Source: Sphingopyxis alaskensis RB2256 (GTDB lineage Bacteria; Pseudomonadota; Alphaproteobacteria; Sphingomonadales; Sphingomonadaceae). Taken from it: DNA of 64,000 nucleotides. The DNA lies in assembly GCF_000013985.1 (NCBI RefSeq), contig NC_008048.1, positions 1,798,001 to 1,862,000 on the forward strand. Reading direction: 5' to 3'. A program made the translations under genes and the position numbers. The stretch's first letter is position 1, and each line of letters begins with the position of its first letter. This document shows positions 17,689 through 27,454 of this stretch, piece after piece. The notes under the pieces are model-generated. The model was not told the origin of the DNA. It saw nothing but the letters and a program-made list of their open reading frames with translations, and ran no database searches.

Positions 17689-18036
17689 CTAGACCCCGAA
17701 CGCCCGAAGCGCCGTCTCGATGTCGCCGATCCGGAAAGGTTTGCTGATCAGCCGACAGCTCGCATGTTCGGCGGGAATGACGTCTCCCCCGCCCGATGTG
17801 AAGGCAAAGGGCACGCCCCTCGCGGCGAGCGCGTCGGCGACGGGCCAGCCCTTTTCTTCGCCGAGGTTGATGTCCACGAGCGCCCCCGCCAGCGGCTCGG
17901 AGGCGATCAGCGCGAGCGCCTCGTCCGTGCTCGTCGCCTGCGCGGGTTCGGGCAGGCCGAGCGCGTCGAACATGTCGACCAGCATCATGCCGATCAGCAC
18001 ATCATCCTCGACGATCAGGATGCGCCGCTCAGCCAT
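17689..18036 (-). CDS. Single-domain response regulator
   Basis: The 115-residue protein is a lone receiver domain. LIVEDD at 7-12 supplies the acidic pocket, Asp55 in GALVDINLGE is the predicted phosphorylation site, and SKPF near 99 provides the conserved lysine. There is no output domain. It starts at ATG 18036, overlapping the end of the cckA-like gene by 8 nt, so the two are translated together. Genetic linkage to a hybrid kinase suggests it is phosphorylated by that system, or drains phosphate from it. It differs in sequence from CpdR, so that name is not used. Confidence 0.85.
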   Translation of the reverse strand: MAERRILIVEDDVLIGMMLVDMFDALGLPEPAQATSTDEALALIASEPLAGALVDINLGEEKGWPVADALAARGVPFAFTSGGGDVIPAEHASCRLISKPFRIGDIETALRAFGV

Positions 18037-20479
18037 CCCGGCCCCCGCGATGCGCGGCCTCGTCCAGCGCCGCCGAGGTCGCCTCGGCCAGCTGCGCGAC
18101 CGAGAAGGGTTTGGGCAGGAAAGACACATTGTCGATGTCGATCGACTGGCGCAGCTGTTCCTCGGCATAGCCCGACATGAACAGCACCGGCAGGCCGGGG
18201 CGCCTGGCGCGCATCGCGCGCACCATCGCCGACCCGTCCATCGTCGGCATCACGACATCGCTGATGACCAAATCGACCTTCTCCATCCCGGCAAAACGTT
18301 CGAGTCCTTCCTCGCCCTGCGCGGCGGTGACGACCGTATAACCCGCGCGGGCCAGGGCGCGTTCCGCGACCGCACGCACCATGTCCTCGTCTTCGACGAG
18401 CAGGATCGTCCCGCTGCCCCACTGGCTCTTTTTGGGCTTGGCGGGCGGCTGCGGCGCCGCCGGGGCGTCACCCGCGACGCGGTGGACGGGCAGATAGATG
18501 GTAAAGCTGGTGCCCTCTCCCGGCTTGCTGTCGGCAAAGATGAAGCCCGCCGACTGCTTGATGATGCCATAAACGGTCGACAGGCCGAGCCCCGTCCCTT
18601 TGCCCACATCCTTGGTCGTGAAAAAGGGTTCGAAAATCTTGGGCAATATGTCGGCGGGAATGCCGGTGCCCGTATCGCTGACCTTCAGCGCGCAATAATC
18701 GGCGGGTGGCATGAACTCATTGCCCATCTGGCGCACATCGGTGGCCGACACCGGATAGGTTTCGATCGTCAGCGTCCCGCCGCCGGGCATCGCGTCGCGC
18801 GCGTTGACGGCCAGGTTGATGATCACCTGTTCGAGCTGGCCGGGGTCGGCGCGCACCGCCCCGAGGCCGCGACCGTGATGCACCGAAAGCTGCACCGTCT
18901 CGCCGATCAGGCGTTTCAACAAATGCGACACCTCCGAAATCACGTCGGGCAGTTGCAATATCTGCGGTCGCAGCGTCTGTTGCCGCGAAAAGGCAAGCAA
19001 TTGCCGCGTCAGGCTGGCGGCGCGATTGGCGTTGCTGCGAATCTGCTGGATGTCGTCATAGTCGCTGTCGCCCGGCGTATGCCGCATCAGCATCAGGTCG
19101 CACGCACCGAGCACCGCGGTCAGGATATTGTTGAAATCATGCGCGACACCGCCCGCAAGCTGGCCCACCGCCTGCATCTTCGACGCCTGCGCGACCTGGC
19201 GCTTGAGGCGCGATTCCTCGCTCGAATCCTTGAGACTCAAAAGCACCGCCGCTTCGCCGAGGCCCCGCACCCCGACAACGCGCATCGACACCGGATCGCC
19301 GCTCTGCCCAGCCAAGCGGATCGACAGGTCGCCGCCGACCTGTTGCCCGCTGCTGTGACGACGGATCATGTCGGCCAGCGGCCCCTTGTCCTCGCCGACG
19401 ACGATGTCGCCCGGATAACGCGGCATCTTGGCTTCAGGAAGGTTGGCAGCACGCTTGAAAGCGCGATTCATGTAAAGGAAGCGTCCGTCGCGGTCGACGA
19501 GCGCCAGCCCGAAGGGCAGCAGCGAAAGCAAGGTTTCGACATAGGTTTGCGCGGTGCCGCGGTCGGCCGGCCCCATCTCCTCGTCGAGCATCGCGAGCAG
19601 CACTGGCGAATTGCTGTCGGACGAAACGAGCGGGATCTGGATCAGCCGCACCGGCGTCGCGCGGTCGCCCTCGCGCGCAAAATAAAGGGCGCCGCCATCG
19701 TCGATACGCAACATCGCCGCAACATCGCGCCCGGCGTAATGGCGGGCATCCTCCTCGCCGAGTGCGCGCAGCAGAAACGCCTCATTGGCAGCGCGAAGGC
19801 GGCCTTCGCTGTTGACCAGCGCCGCCATGACCCCGGCATGGCCCAGCGTCCGGCCCGCCGGACCGCCCAGATGCCGCGTGAGTTCGGCGACCAGATCGAA
19901 CCGTTCGATCGCGGCAAAGCGCCAGACCAGATAATCCTCCGCCTGCCCCGTGCGCATCACCTGCGCGCGCAATCGCAGCGGGCCGATCGCAAGGTCATCG
20001 GCGCGTCCCTCGCCATCGCGCCACGCCGTCCGCCCGGCGTTTTTGAGCAGTTCGGCGCCGCGTCCGTCGACCGGCAGGCCGGGGGGTGTGACAAAACCGC
20101 CCATCCAGGTGGCGAACAGGTCGTTGGCGCAAACCATGCGGCCCGTGCGGTCGGTGACGGCAATCGCGACATCGTCGTGATTGACGGCCTGGCGCAGCAT
20201 GGTCCAGTCAGGTGTCGCGGCTTCGCCTCCCGCCGCGGTGGGAAACAGGCGCCGCACCAGCAGCACGCCGCCGGCGGCCACCGCAAGTCCCGCAACAAAG
20301 CCCGCGGCAAGGATCTTGCTGCCCGTGGCCCAGAACAGCAGCACGGCCGAGACGAGCGCGAGCGCCGCGAGCAAGGCGACATCGAGCCGCGACAGTGCCG
20401 CAGGCGGCATGATCGTGTCCGCAGGGCCCGTCTCCCCGATGACGTTACCATCAGCGGAGGACAGGCTTTGCGCGGTCAA
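18029..20479 (-). CDS. cckA: Hybrid sensor histidine kinase, CckA-like
   Basis: CckA passes phosphate through ChpT to CtrA and CpdR, controlling cell cycle, motility and, in Rhodobacterales, gene transfer agents. The 816-residue protein has two TM helices (about 33-50 and 56-76), PAS-like regions (about 90-200, 210-300, 320-420) and a DHp domain with LAGGVAHDFNNIL (His447). The ATPase domain has NLAVNARDAMPGGG, DTGTGIP and GKGTGLGLSTVYGI, and a C-terminal receiver has Asp741 and Lys790. GGVAHDFNN and the domain order are those of alphaproteobacterial CckA. It overlaps the single-domain regulator gene. A ChpT gene is at 36173-36817. Confidence 0.88.
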   Translation of the reverse strand: MTAQSLSSADGNVIGETGPADTIMPPAALSRLDVALLAALALVSAVLLFWATGSKILAAGFVAGLAVAAGGVLLVRRLFPTAAGGEAATPDWTMLRQAVNHDDVAIAVTDRTGRMVCANDLFATWMGGFVTPPGLPVDGRGAELLKNAGRTAWRDGEGRADDLAIGPLRLRAQVMRTGQAEDYLVWRFAAIERFDLVAELTRHLGGPAGRTLGHAGVMAALVNSEGRLRAANEAFLLRALGEEDARHYAGRDVAAMLRIDDGGALYFAREGDRATPVRLIQIPLVSSDSNSPVLLAMLDEEMGPADRGTAQTYVETLLSLLPFGLALVDRDGRFLYMNRAFKRAANLPEAKMPRYPGDIVVGEDKGPLADMIRRHSSGQQVGGDLSIRLAGQSGDPVSMRVVGVRGLGEAAVLLSLKDSSEESRLKRQVAQASKMQAVGQLAGGVAHDFNNILTAVLGACDLMLMRHTPGDSDYDDIQQIRSNANRAASLTRQLLAFSRQQTLRPQILQLPDVISEVSHLLKRLIGETVQLSVHHGRGLGAVRADPGQLEQVIINLAVNARDAMPGGGTLTIETYPVSATDVRQMGNEFMPPADYCALKVSDTGTGIPADILPKIFEPFFTTKDVGKGTGLGLSTVYGIIKQSAGFIFADSKPGEGTSFTIYLPVHRVAGDAPAAPQPPAKPKKSQWGSGTILLVEDEDMVRAVAERALARAGYTVVTAAQGEEGLERFAGMEKVDLVISDVVMPTMDGSAMVRAMRARRPGLPVLFMSGYAEEQLRQSIDIDNVSFLPKPFSVAQLAEATSAALDEAAHRGGRDG

Positions 20480-20502
20480 ATCACACTCTTTCTATCGGCT
20501 TG

Positions 20503-22563
20503 TCACCAGATGCGGACACGCTCTTCGGGGGCGAGGTACAGCGTCTGGCCGGGCTTAACCTGAAACGCCTTATACCAAGGGTCAAGATTGCGCGAGACCC
20601 AAGTCCGCTGGATCGAGGGCGAATGCGGATCGGTCGTGATCCGCTGCGACAGATTCTGCTCGCGATAATTGCGCCGCCATACCTGCGCCCAGCCAAGGAA
20701 AAAGCGCTGGTCGCCGGTCAGGCCATCAATCACCGGCGCCTCCTTGCCGCCGAGCGACTTCTTGTACGCGTCATAGGCCACGGTCAGGCCGGCGAGGTCG
20801 CCGATATTTTCGCCGAGCGTGAAGGTGCCGTCGAGCTTTTCGCCGGGCAAGACCTCATAGGCGTCATATTGCGCGATCAGCGCCTTGCCCGCGGCCTCGA
20901 ATGCCGCGACGTCGGCGGGGGTCCACCAGTCGGCGAGCTTGCCCGTCTCGTCATATTTCGCGCCCTGGTCGTCGAAATGATGGCTGATCTCGTGGCCGAT
21001 CACCGCGCCGATGCCGCCATAGTTGATCGCCGGGTCGGCGTGCGGATCGAAAAAGGGCGGCTGCAGGATCGCGGCCGGAAAGACGATCTCGTTCATGCCG
21101 AAATTGGCATAGGCATTGACCGTCATCGGGGTCATCCCCCATTCCCAGCGGCGGATCGGCCCGCCGAGGCGGCTGATATTGTCGTCGTGCGCAAACTGGT
21201 TGGACCGCAGCGCATTGCCGAACAGGTCGTCGGCCTTGATCTCGAGCTTGCTATAGTCCTTCCAGCGGTCGGGATAGCCGATCTTGGTGGTGAAATTGGC
21301 GAGCTTCTTCTTCGCCTTGACCTTGGTTTCGGGCTGCATCCAGCTCAGCCCGTCGATCCGGTCACCCATCGCCGCCAGCACATTCTTGACGAGCTGGTCC
21401 ATCGCCGCCTTGGTTTCGGGCGGGAAATATTTGGCGACATAATCCTGACCGACCGCCTCGCCCATATTGTTCGTCGTGAAATCGACCGCGCGCTTCCAGC
21501 GTTCCTGCATCTGCGGCGTGCCCGACAACGCGGTGCCGTAAAAGGCAAAGGCTTCCCTGGCGATCGCATCGGGCAGCACATCCGAAAAACCGTCGAGGCT
21601 GCGCACGATCAGCATGTCGCGGATGACGCCGATCGGCGCGTCGGCAATCAGCTTCGCCTCGCCGGTGAAGGCGCTCGGCTGCGACACGAGTAGCGACTCC
21701 TCGTTAACGCCGATGCCACGAAGGAAGGTCGCCCAGTCGAAGCCCGGCGCTGCGGCGGCGAGTTCGGCGATTGTCATCTTGTTATAGACTTTGGTGGCGT
21801 CGCTGCTGTCGTTCTTGTCCCAATGGACGGTCGCGATCTGCTTCTCGAAATCATAGATCGCCTTGGCGCGCGCCGCGGCATTCGCTTCGCCCGCCAGCGT
21901 CAGCACATTTTCGAGATGTTTCAGATAGGCGGCCTGCAGCTTGGTGTTGCGCTCATTGTCCTTCAGGTAGAAGTCGCGGTCGGGCATTCCGATGCCGCCC
22001 TGGAACATCGTGTAGATATAAACGTCGGGGTTCTTGTCGTCCTGACCGACATAGCCGCCAAAGAAATGTCGCACCCCGTTGCGATCGGCCTCGGCCAGCA
22101 GCTTGGCGAGTCCTGCCTTGTCGACCGAACGGATCTGGTTCAGCCACGGCTCGATCGGCGACAATCCCTTGGCTTCGACCGTCGCCGCATCGAGAAAGGC
22201 CGAATAGGCGCGGCCGATCATGCTGTTCGGGTCGGCCTTGGCTGCCTCGAGGATTTCCTGCGTGCGCGACTGCGACAGGTCGGCAAGCACGGTGAACATG
22301 CCGAAGTTCGACTTGTCGGCCGGAATCGGCGTATTTCTTGCCCAGCTACCGTTGGCGTAGGCGTAAAAATCGTCGCCCGGCTGGACGCTCTTGTCCATGC
22401 CCGAAAGGTCGAAGCCAAAGGTGCCGAGTTCGGGCTTTGCGGCGGGCGCGGTGGTCGATGCAGCCGCAGGCTTTTCCCCGGCCGTTGCAGGCACGGCGGT
22501 CAGCATCAGCGCGCCAAGCGCGGCGCTCGCCATCAGGCGCGAAGTCTTGGTCAGATAAGTCAT
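20503..22563 (-). CDS. M13-family metallopeptidase (neprilysin/PepO-like)
   Basis: M13 enzymes are zinc endopeptidases that cut short peptides, usually in the periplasm in Gram-negatives. The 686-residue protein starts with a signal peptide (MTYLTKTSRLMASAALGALMLTAVPATAGE). The N-terminal domain has VQPGDDFYAYANGSW. The catalytic domain has IVFPAAILQPPFFD, then VIGHEISHHFDDQG with zinc ligands His524 and His528 and catalytic Glu525, and GENIGDLAGL with the third ligand. It ends PEERVRIW, close to the canonical C-W end. It stands alone, 23 bp from the cckA start, and may share a transcript with it. Confidence 0.95.
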   Translation of the reverse strand: MTYLTKTSRLMASAALGALMLTAVPATAGEKPAAASTTAPAAKPELGTFGFDLSGMDKSVQPGDDFYAYANGSWARNTPIPADKSNFGMFTVLADLSQSRTQEILEAAKADPNSMIGRAYSAFLDAATVEAKGLSPIEPWLNQIRSVDKAGLAKLLAEADRNGVRHFFGGYVGQDDKNPDVYIYTMFQGGIGMPDRDFYLKDNERNTKLQAAYLKHLENVLTLAGEANAAARAKAIYDFEKQIATVHWDKNDSSDATKVYNKMTIAELAAAAPGFDWATFLRGIGVNEESLLVSQPSAFTGEAKLIADAPIGVIRDMLIVRSLDGFSDVLPDAIAREAFAFYGTALSGTPQMQERWKRAVDFTTNNMGEAVGQDYVAKYFPPETKAAMDQLVKNVLAAMGDRIDGLSWMQPETKVKAKKKLANFTTKIGYPDRWKDYSKLEIKADDLFGNALRSNQFAHDDNISRLGGPIRRWEWGMTPMTVNAYANFGMNEIVFPAAILQPPFFDPHADPAINYGGIGAVIGHEISHHFDDQGAKYDETGKLADWWTPADVAAFEAAGKALIAQYDAYEVLPGEKLDGTFTLGENIGDLAGLTVAYDAYKKSLGGKEAPVIDGLTGDQRFFLGWAQVWRRNYREQNLSQRITTDPHSPSIQRTWVSRNLDPWYKAFQVKPGQTLYLAPEERVRIW

Positions 22564-22659
22564 GATATTCCCCAGTTATCAACAGCAAGCGGCAATCCGC
22601 GCGGGACGGGCGCGGCACGGATCGGCGATGGATCAGCTATACGCGTGCGAACGGCCGGT

Positions 22660-23325
22660 TCAACCGGCCGCCGTGTCGCTCGTCGATGCCTCATGTCGTT
22701 GGTCGCGTGCGCGCGCCAGCTTGCGCCGCCAGCGCAGGCGAATCCAGTTGTCCCAGAAGATCGCGGCGAGCACATAGCCCACCGCCGCCGCGACAAAGGA
22801 GATCACGAACAGCCCCGCCAGCATCGCCGGCGCGGCGTCGGAAAAGGTCCAGCGCACCCACTCGCCCACCGAAGCCCCGTGTTCGATCATCGCCGCAAAG
22901 GTCGCACTGTTCGCCTGCAGTCCGAACAGCCAGTCGCCGAGCCACACCGAGGCGAGGATGATGAACGGCGTCGTCACCGGGTTCGACAGAAAGGTCATCG
23001 CCGCGCCGATGGGGATGTTCGCGCGCACGGGCAGCGCGAGCAACGCAACGCCCAATATCTGTACACCGGGGATGAGGAAGAAAATGCCGACGAACAGGCC
23101 GAGCGCGGTGCCGCGCGGGACCGACGTGCGCGTGAACCGCCACAGATGGCTGTGCGCCACCCGGTGGGCGAACGGCTTGATGAAGCGGCTCGCCAGCAAT
23201 TCCTCGCGCGTCGGCGAGTTGCGGCGGATCCAGTTCATCACCGCCGCCCTGTCGCGCAGCTTGGGGTTCTCGCGCAGCCCGGGCTCCTCGCGCAGCCCCG
23301 GCTCCTTGGGCGTGTCCCCGCTCAT
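22660..23325 (-). CDS. DUF2062 membrane protein
   Basis: The 221-residue protein has the family motif [42 protein letters not shown], at about 75-116, and [19 protein letters not shown], which define DUF2062. Three hydrophobic stretches (about 80-105, 118-135, 170-195) place it in the inner membrane. Its biochemical role is unknown. A short repeat, EPGLRE twice then ENPKLR, lies at the N-terminus. The ATG overlaps the smpB stop (ATGA), so it is coupled to smpB. Confidence 0.88.
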   Translation of the reverse strand: MSGDTPKEPGLREEPGLRENPKLRDRAAVMNWIRRNSPTREELLASRFIKPFAHRVAHSHLWRFTRTSVPRGTALGLFVGIFFLIPGVQILGVALLALPVRANIPIGAAMTFLSNPVTTPFIILASVWLGDWLFGLQANSATFAAMIEHGASVGEWVRWTFSDAAPAMLAGLFVISFVAAAVGYVLAAIFWDNWIRLRWRRKLARARDQRHEASTSDTAAG

Positions 23326-23807
23326 CCGCGGTCCTTCAGCAATCTTTGCTTGTCGCGCTTCCAGTCGCGCTCCTTGATCGATTCGCGCTTGTCGTGCGCC
23401 TTCTTGCCTTTCGCCAGCGCCAGTTCGACCTTCGCGCGGCCGCGGCTGTTGAAATAGACGCTCAAGGGAACGAGCGTCATCCCCTGCCGGGCCACGCCTG
23501 CGTGCAGCTTGTTGATCTCGCGCCAGTTGAGCAGCAGTTTGCGCGGTCGTTTCGGCTCGTGGTTGAAGCGGTTGCCATGACTGAACTCAGGGATATTGGC
23601 GTTGATCAGCCACACCTCGCCGCCGTTCACTTCGGCATAGCTTTCGGCGATCGTCCCCTCGCCGAAGCGCAGCGACTTGACCTCGGTCCCCTGCAACGCG
23701 ATTCCGGCCTCGAACACCTGTTCGATGGCATAGTCAAAGCGCGCGCGCCGGTTCTCGGCGACGACCTTTTTCTTGTCGAACTCTGCGGCAGACTGCGGAC
23801 GGACCAT
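23322..23807 (-). CDS. smpB: SsrA-binding protein SmpB
   Basis: SmpB binds tmRNA and carries it into stalled ribosomes. The 161-residue protein has [29 protein letters not shown], the RNA-binding OB-fold start, then [24 protein letters not shown]. It ends in the basic tail [24 protein letters not shown], which mimics the anticodon arm. It heads smpB-DUF2062. The tmRNA gene itself is not in this window. Confidence 0.97.
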   Translation of the reverse strand: MVRPQSAAEFDKKKVVAENRRARFDYAIEQVFEAGIALQGTEVKSLRFGEGTIAESYAEVNGGEVWLINANIPEFSHGNRFNHEPKRPRKLLLNWREINKLHAGVARQGMTLVPLSVYFNSRGRAKVELALAKGKKAHDKRESIKERDWKRDKQRLLKDRG

Positions 23808-23843
23808 CTTGAAACCTGAAATGAACCTTATGCCAAACCTAGT

Positions 23844-23935
23844 CCGTTCGCATCGAGCGAAGTCGAGACACCCCCAGGGCGCGCGCGGCCGATGGGCGTC
23901 TCGACTTCGCTCGACACGAATCGGAAAGGCTTGGG
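23844..23935. repeat. Palindromic intergenic repeat, family II (copy 2)
   Basis: Arms CATCGAGCGAAGTCGAGACA and TCTCGACTTCGCTCGACACG match the copy at 10605-10690. It lies between dapA and smpB, both on the minus strand, and could terminate dapA transcription or protect its 3' end. Confidence 0.85.
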
Positions 23936-23945
23936 CGAAACATGC

Positions 23946-24821
23946 CTAAATCACTCCTGCCGACGCCAGCGCGGCGTCGACGACCGCGCGCGATGCGCCG
24001 GACGCCGGAATGATAGGTAGGCGCACTTCGGGCGAAAACCAGTCGTGGACGCGCGAGAGCGCATATTTGACCGGCCCCGGCGACGTGTCGGAGAACATCG
24101 CCTTGTGCAAATCGAACAGCCGGTCATGGAGCGCCAGCGCGCGCGTCCACTCTCCCGCAGCACAGGCGGCGGCGAAATCGGCGCAGAGGCGCGGCGCGAC
24201 ATTGGCGGTGACCGAGATGCAGCCCGCGCCGCCCATCACCGCGTGTGGCAGCCACAGCTCGTCATTGCCCGACAATTGGCAGAAGCCGTGCCGCGCCCCC
24301 TTGCGGTGGACGGTCACGCGCGCCAGGTCGCCGCTCGCATCCTTGACCGCCACGACGGTCGGGATTTCGGCGAGCTTGCACATCGTTTCGGCGCTGATGT
24401 CGGCGACGGTGCGGCCGGGGACATTATAGACGACGATCGGCAGGTCGCTGGCATCGGCCAGCGCCTTGAAATGCGCGATCATCCCTTCCTGGCTCGGCCG
24501 GTTGTAATAGGGCGCGACGATCAGCGCCGCATCGGCGCCCGACGCCTGCGCGTGGCGCATATGGCGGATCGCGGTCGCGGTATCGTTCGATCCGCAGCCG
24601 GCGATCACCGGGACGCGCCCCGCCGCCGCCTCGATGCAACAGTCGATCACGCGATAATGTTCGTCAAAGCTCAGCGTCGGGCTTTCGCCGGTCGTGCCGC
24701 ACGGAACCAGTGCGCTCGTTCCTTCTTTGACCTGCCAGTCCACAAGACGCGCGAAGGTGGGCGCGTCGAACGCTCCATCGCGGAATGGCGTCACCAGGGC
24801 GGGAATCGAACCCGAAAACAT
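23946..24821 (-). CDS. dapA: 4-hydroxy-tetrahydrodipicolinate synthase
   Basis: DapA condenses pyruvate with aspartate semialdehyde, the first step toward diaminopimelate and lysine. The 291-residue protein has PCGTTGESPTLS (pyruvate-binding GTTGE at about 42-46), APYYNRPSQEG and VYNVPGRT (active-site tyrosine at about 131), and VVAVKDASGD, whose lysine at about 159 forms the Schiff base. Length and motifs are standard. It is divergent from the lytic transglycosylase gene, with 100 bp between them. Both contribute to cell-wall metabolism, though no shared control is seen. Confidence 0.97.
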   Translation of the reverse strand: MFSGSIPALVTPFRDGAFDAPTFARLVDWQVKEGTSALVPCGTTGESPTLSFDEHYRVIDCCIEAAAGRVPVIAGCGSNDTATAIRHMRHAQASGADAALIVAPYYNRPSQEGMIAHFKALADASDLPIVVYNVPGRTVADISAETMCKLAEIPTVVAVKDASGDLARVTVHRKGARHGFCQLSGNDELWLPHAVMGGAGCISVTANVAPRLCADFAAACAAGEWTRALALHDRLFDLHKAMFSDTSPGPVKYALSRVHDWFSPEVRLPIIPASGASRAVVDAALASAGVI

Positions 24822-24921
24822 GCTCCGCTCCTTTACAAGGACATGGCCCGACCGATAGAATCCGGCCCGCGCGCCGCTATTGAACGTCTATTCAGCGCCC
24901 CGCAAGGAGTTTGGCATTACG

Positions 24922-26961
24922 ATGGCCGCCATGTTCTCGATGCCCTCCCTGATGCCCTCCCTTTCGCGCCTTGCGCTGACCCTGGCGCTCGCCCTGCCCA
25001 CCGCCGCCGCTGCCGGCGAACTCACCCCCGAACAAATGGCCTGGTACCGCGCCCAGATGGGTCTGGCGTCGGCATCGGGCCCGCCCCCCGCACCCAGTTC
25101 GATCGGCGAAGCCGTGATGGAGTGGCGGCGCCTCACCGCGAACAGCGGCGCCTCCTTCGATCAGCTGTCGCGCTTCCTGATGGCGAACAAGGGCTGGCCC
25201 GACACCGACAAGCTGCGCCTGCGGGCCGAAAAGGCGATTGCTCTCGACAGTTTCGATCCCGCGCGCACCCTCGCCTATTTCGCCGCCTATCCGCCACAGA
25301 CGGCCAGCGGCCATCTTCGCATGGCAATGGCGCTGAACGCATCGGGGCGGCGACAGGAAGCCCATGCCGCGGTGCGCCGCGCGTGGACCAGCGGGCCGCT
25401 CGACGATTATGAAACGAGCCGTGTGCTCGGCATGTTCCCCGGCGCGCTGACGCTCGCCGACCATGATGCGCGCATGGACAAGCTGCTCTGGATGGGCGCA
25501 ACCGCGGCGGCCAGCCGTCAGATCGGCTATACCTCGCCCGAAAAGCGCGCCGTCTTCGCCGCGCGCCTCGCGATGCGCAGCGGCGCGGTCGATGCCGCGC
25601 TTCAGGCGTCGGCCGTCGAAAGCGCCAATCCGTCGATCGTCCGCACCGACCCCGGCTATATCACCGACAAGGCGACGTGGCTCCGCGCGTCGGGTCGCGT
25701 AGGTGAAGCGCGCGCGCTGCTCGCCGCGCCGCGATCGCTGGCGCAGGCGCCGACCGATGCCGAGGAGTGGCTGGAAACCCTGCTCACCAACGCACGGCTG
25801 GCCGAGAGCAGCGGCGACAAGCTGAGCGCCTTCAACATCGCGCGCCAGCTCGACGACGCATTCCCCCCCGGCACCGTGATCCGCGAAACGCCGCTCGGGG
25901 TGCGCGACGATTATACCTCGCTCGCCTGGCTGGCGGGCCAGCTTGCCTTCAGGGATCTCGGTCGCCCGGCCGACGCCGAGAAGCTCTACCGCGCCTATGG
26001 CGAAGCGGCACGCTCGGCGCAGACGCGCACCAAGGGCTTCTACTGGGCCGGCCGCGCCGCACTCGCGGCAGGCGACCGCGACGCGGCAAACGCCCATTTC
26101 GCTGATGCGGCGCAGCATTATGACCAATTCTATGGCCAGCTGGCGCTCGAACGGCTGGGCCGTCCGCAACCCCGACCGGCGCCCAATCCGACGATCGAGG
26201 TCAGCGCCGACGAACAGCGCGCGTTCGAGGACGACCGGCTGGTCCGCGCCGCGCGCGCGCTGGGCGAAATCGGCGCCTGGCGCGAGCAGTCGCTGTTCCT
26301 CCGCGCGCTCGCGCAAAAGGCCAGCACGCCCGCCGACCATGTGCTCGCGGGCAAGCTCGCCGCGCAGATCGGCCGCCCCGACCTCGGCGTGATGATCGGC
26401 CGCAGCGCGCAGGCGAACAGCCTCGATGCGGTCGAGGTTTCGGGCTTCCCCACCGTGCGTGTCCCCGCCGGGCACGAGGGCAACTGGACCTTCATCCACG
26501 CGATCACGCGGCAGGAAAGCCAGTTCGACCGCGCCGCGATCAGCCACGCCGGGGCGCGCGGCATGATGCAGCTGATGCCCGGCACCGCGCGCGAGGTCGC
26601 GGGCAAGCTGGGGCTGAGCTACGACGGCGGCGCGCTCACCACCGACACCAACTACAATATGACGCTCGGTTCGACCTATTTTCAGCAGATGCTGCGCTAT
26701 TATGGCGGCAGCTATCCGCTCGCGGTCGCGGCCTATAACGCCGGGCCGGGCAATGTGAACAAATGGCTGCGCGCCAATGGCGACCCGCGCACCGGCGCCA
26801 TCGACATTCTCGACTGGATCGAGGCGATCCCGATCTTCGAGACCAGAAATTATGTCCAGCGCGTGCTCGAAAATGCCGTGGTCTACGACACGCTGCGCGA
26901 CGGAAAGACGCTTCCCAGGGCGCCGCTGAGCTTCTATCTCGGCAAGCGCACACCGGGATAA
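24922..26961 (+). CDS. Soluble lytic transglycosylase (SLT, family 1)
   Basis: This enzyme cleaves peptidoglycan glycan strands to 1,6-anhydro ends in the periplasm. The 679-residue protein has a signal peptide ending near LALPTAAAAG. A long helical superhelix of TPR-like repeats follows. The catalytic SLT domain starts near residue 525: ITRQESQFDRAA with catalytic Glu532, then GARGMMQLMPGTA, NMTLGSTYFQQML, and AVAAYNAGPGNVNKW. Size and order match Slt70. The ATG at 24922 follows AAGGAG by 13 nt; an upstream TTG (24880) is less likely. greB follows after 7 bp. Confidence 0.95.
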   Translation: MAAMFSMPSLMPSLSRLALTLALALPTAAAAGELTPEQMAWYRAQMGLASASGPPPAPSSIGEAVMEWRRLTANSGASFDQLSRFLMANKGWPDTDKLRLRAEKAIALDSFDPARTLAYFAAYPPQTASGHLRMAMALNASGRRQEAHAAVRRAWTSGPLDDYETSRVLGMFPGALTLADHDARMDKLLWMGATAAASRQIGYTSPEKRAVFAARLAMRSGAVDAALQASAVESANPSIVRTDPGYITDKATWLRASGRVGEARALLAAPRSLAQAPTDAEEWLETLLTNARLAESSGDKLSAFNIARQLDDAFPPGTVIRETPLGVRDDYTSLAWLAGQLAFRDLGRPADAEKLYRAYGEAARSAQTRTKGFYWAGRAALAAGDRDAANAHFADAAQHYDQFYGQLALERLGRPQPRPAPNPTIEVSADEQRAFEDDRLVRAARALGEIGAWREQSLFLRALAQKASTPADHVLAGKLAAQIGRPDLGVMIGRSAQANSLDAVEVSGFPTVRVPAGHEGNWTFIHAITRQESQFDRAAISHAGARGMMQLMPGTAREVAGKLGLSYDGGALTTDTNYNMTLGSTYFQQMLRYYGGSYPLAVAAYNAGPGNVNKWLRANGDPRTGAIDILDWIEAIPIFETRNYVQRVLENAVVYDTLRDGKTLPRAPLSFYLGKRTPG

Positions 26962-26968
26962 GGTCCGC

Positions 26969-27451
26969 GTGACGGGGGATAAAACCAACATCATCAGCCC
27001 GGCGGGCTTTGCCGCGCTGCGCGCCGAATATGACGCGCTGCTCGGCGACGAGCGGCCCAAGCTGGTCGAGGTGATCAGCTGGGCCGCGGGCAATGGCGAC
27101 CGCAGCGAAAATGGCGACTATATCTATGGCCGCAAACGGCTGCGCGAAATCGACCGGCGCCTCGGCTTCCTCGCGCGCCGCATGAAGGCGGCGCGCGTCG
27201 TCGATCCTGCGCAGCAGCCCGACAAAAGCCGCATCTGGTTCGGCGCGACGGTCGAGCTGGCCGATGACGACGATGCCCGCCGCACCGTCACGCTGGTCGG
27301 CGACGATGAGGCAGAGGCGGGTTCAGGCCGGATCGGCTGGAACAGCCCGCTCGCCCGCGCACTGCGCGGCGCCGCGGTCGGCGATCTCCGGACGGTGCAG
27401 CTTCCCGCGGGGCCGAAATTATGGGAAGTGATCGCGATCCGCTATCCCTGA
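26969..27451 (+). CDS. greB: GreA/GreB-family transcription elongation factor
   Basis: Gre factors enter the RNA polymerase secondary channel and stimulate cleavage of backtracked RNA. The 160-residue protein has the N-terminal coiled coil (SPAGFAALRAEYDALLGDERPKLVEVISWAAGNGDRSENGDYIYGRKRLREIDRRLGFL). The two acidic tip residues are in NGDRSENGDYIYG, the form characteristic of GreB. The C-terminal FKBP-like domain has RIGWNSPLARALRGAAVGD. It starts at GTG 26969, 7 bp after the transglycosylase stop, so they are co-transcribed. It is convergent with the caspase gene. Confidence 0.93.
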   Translation: MTGDKTNIISPAGFAALRAEYDALLGDERPKLVEVISWAAGNGDRSENGDYIYGRKRLREIDRRLGFLARRMKAARVVDPAQQPDKSRIWFGATVELADDDDARRTVTLVGDDEAEAGSGRIGWNSPLARALRGAAVGDLRTVQLPAGPKLWEVIAIRYP

Positions 27452-27454
27452 GCG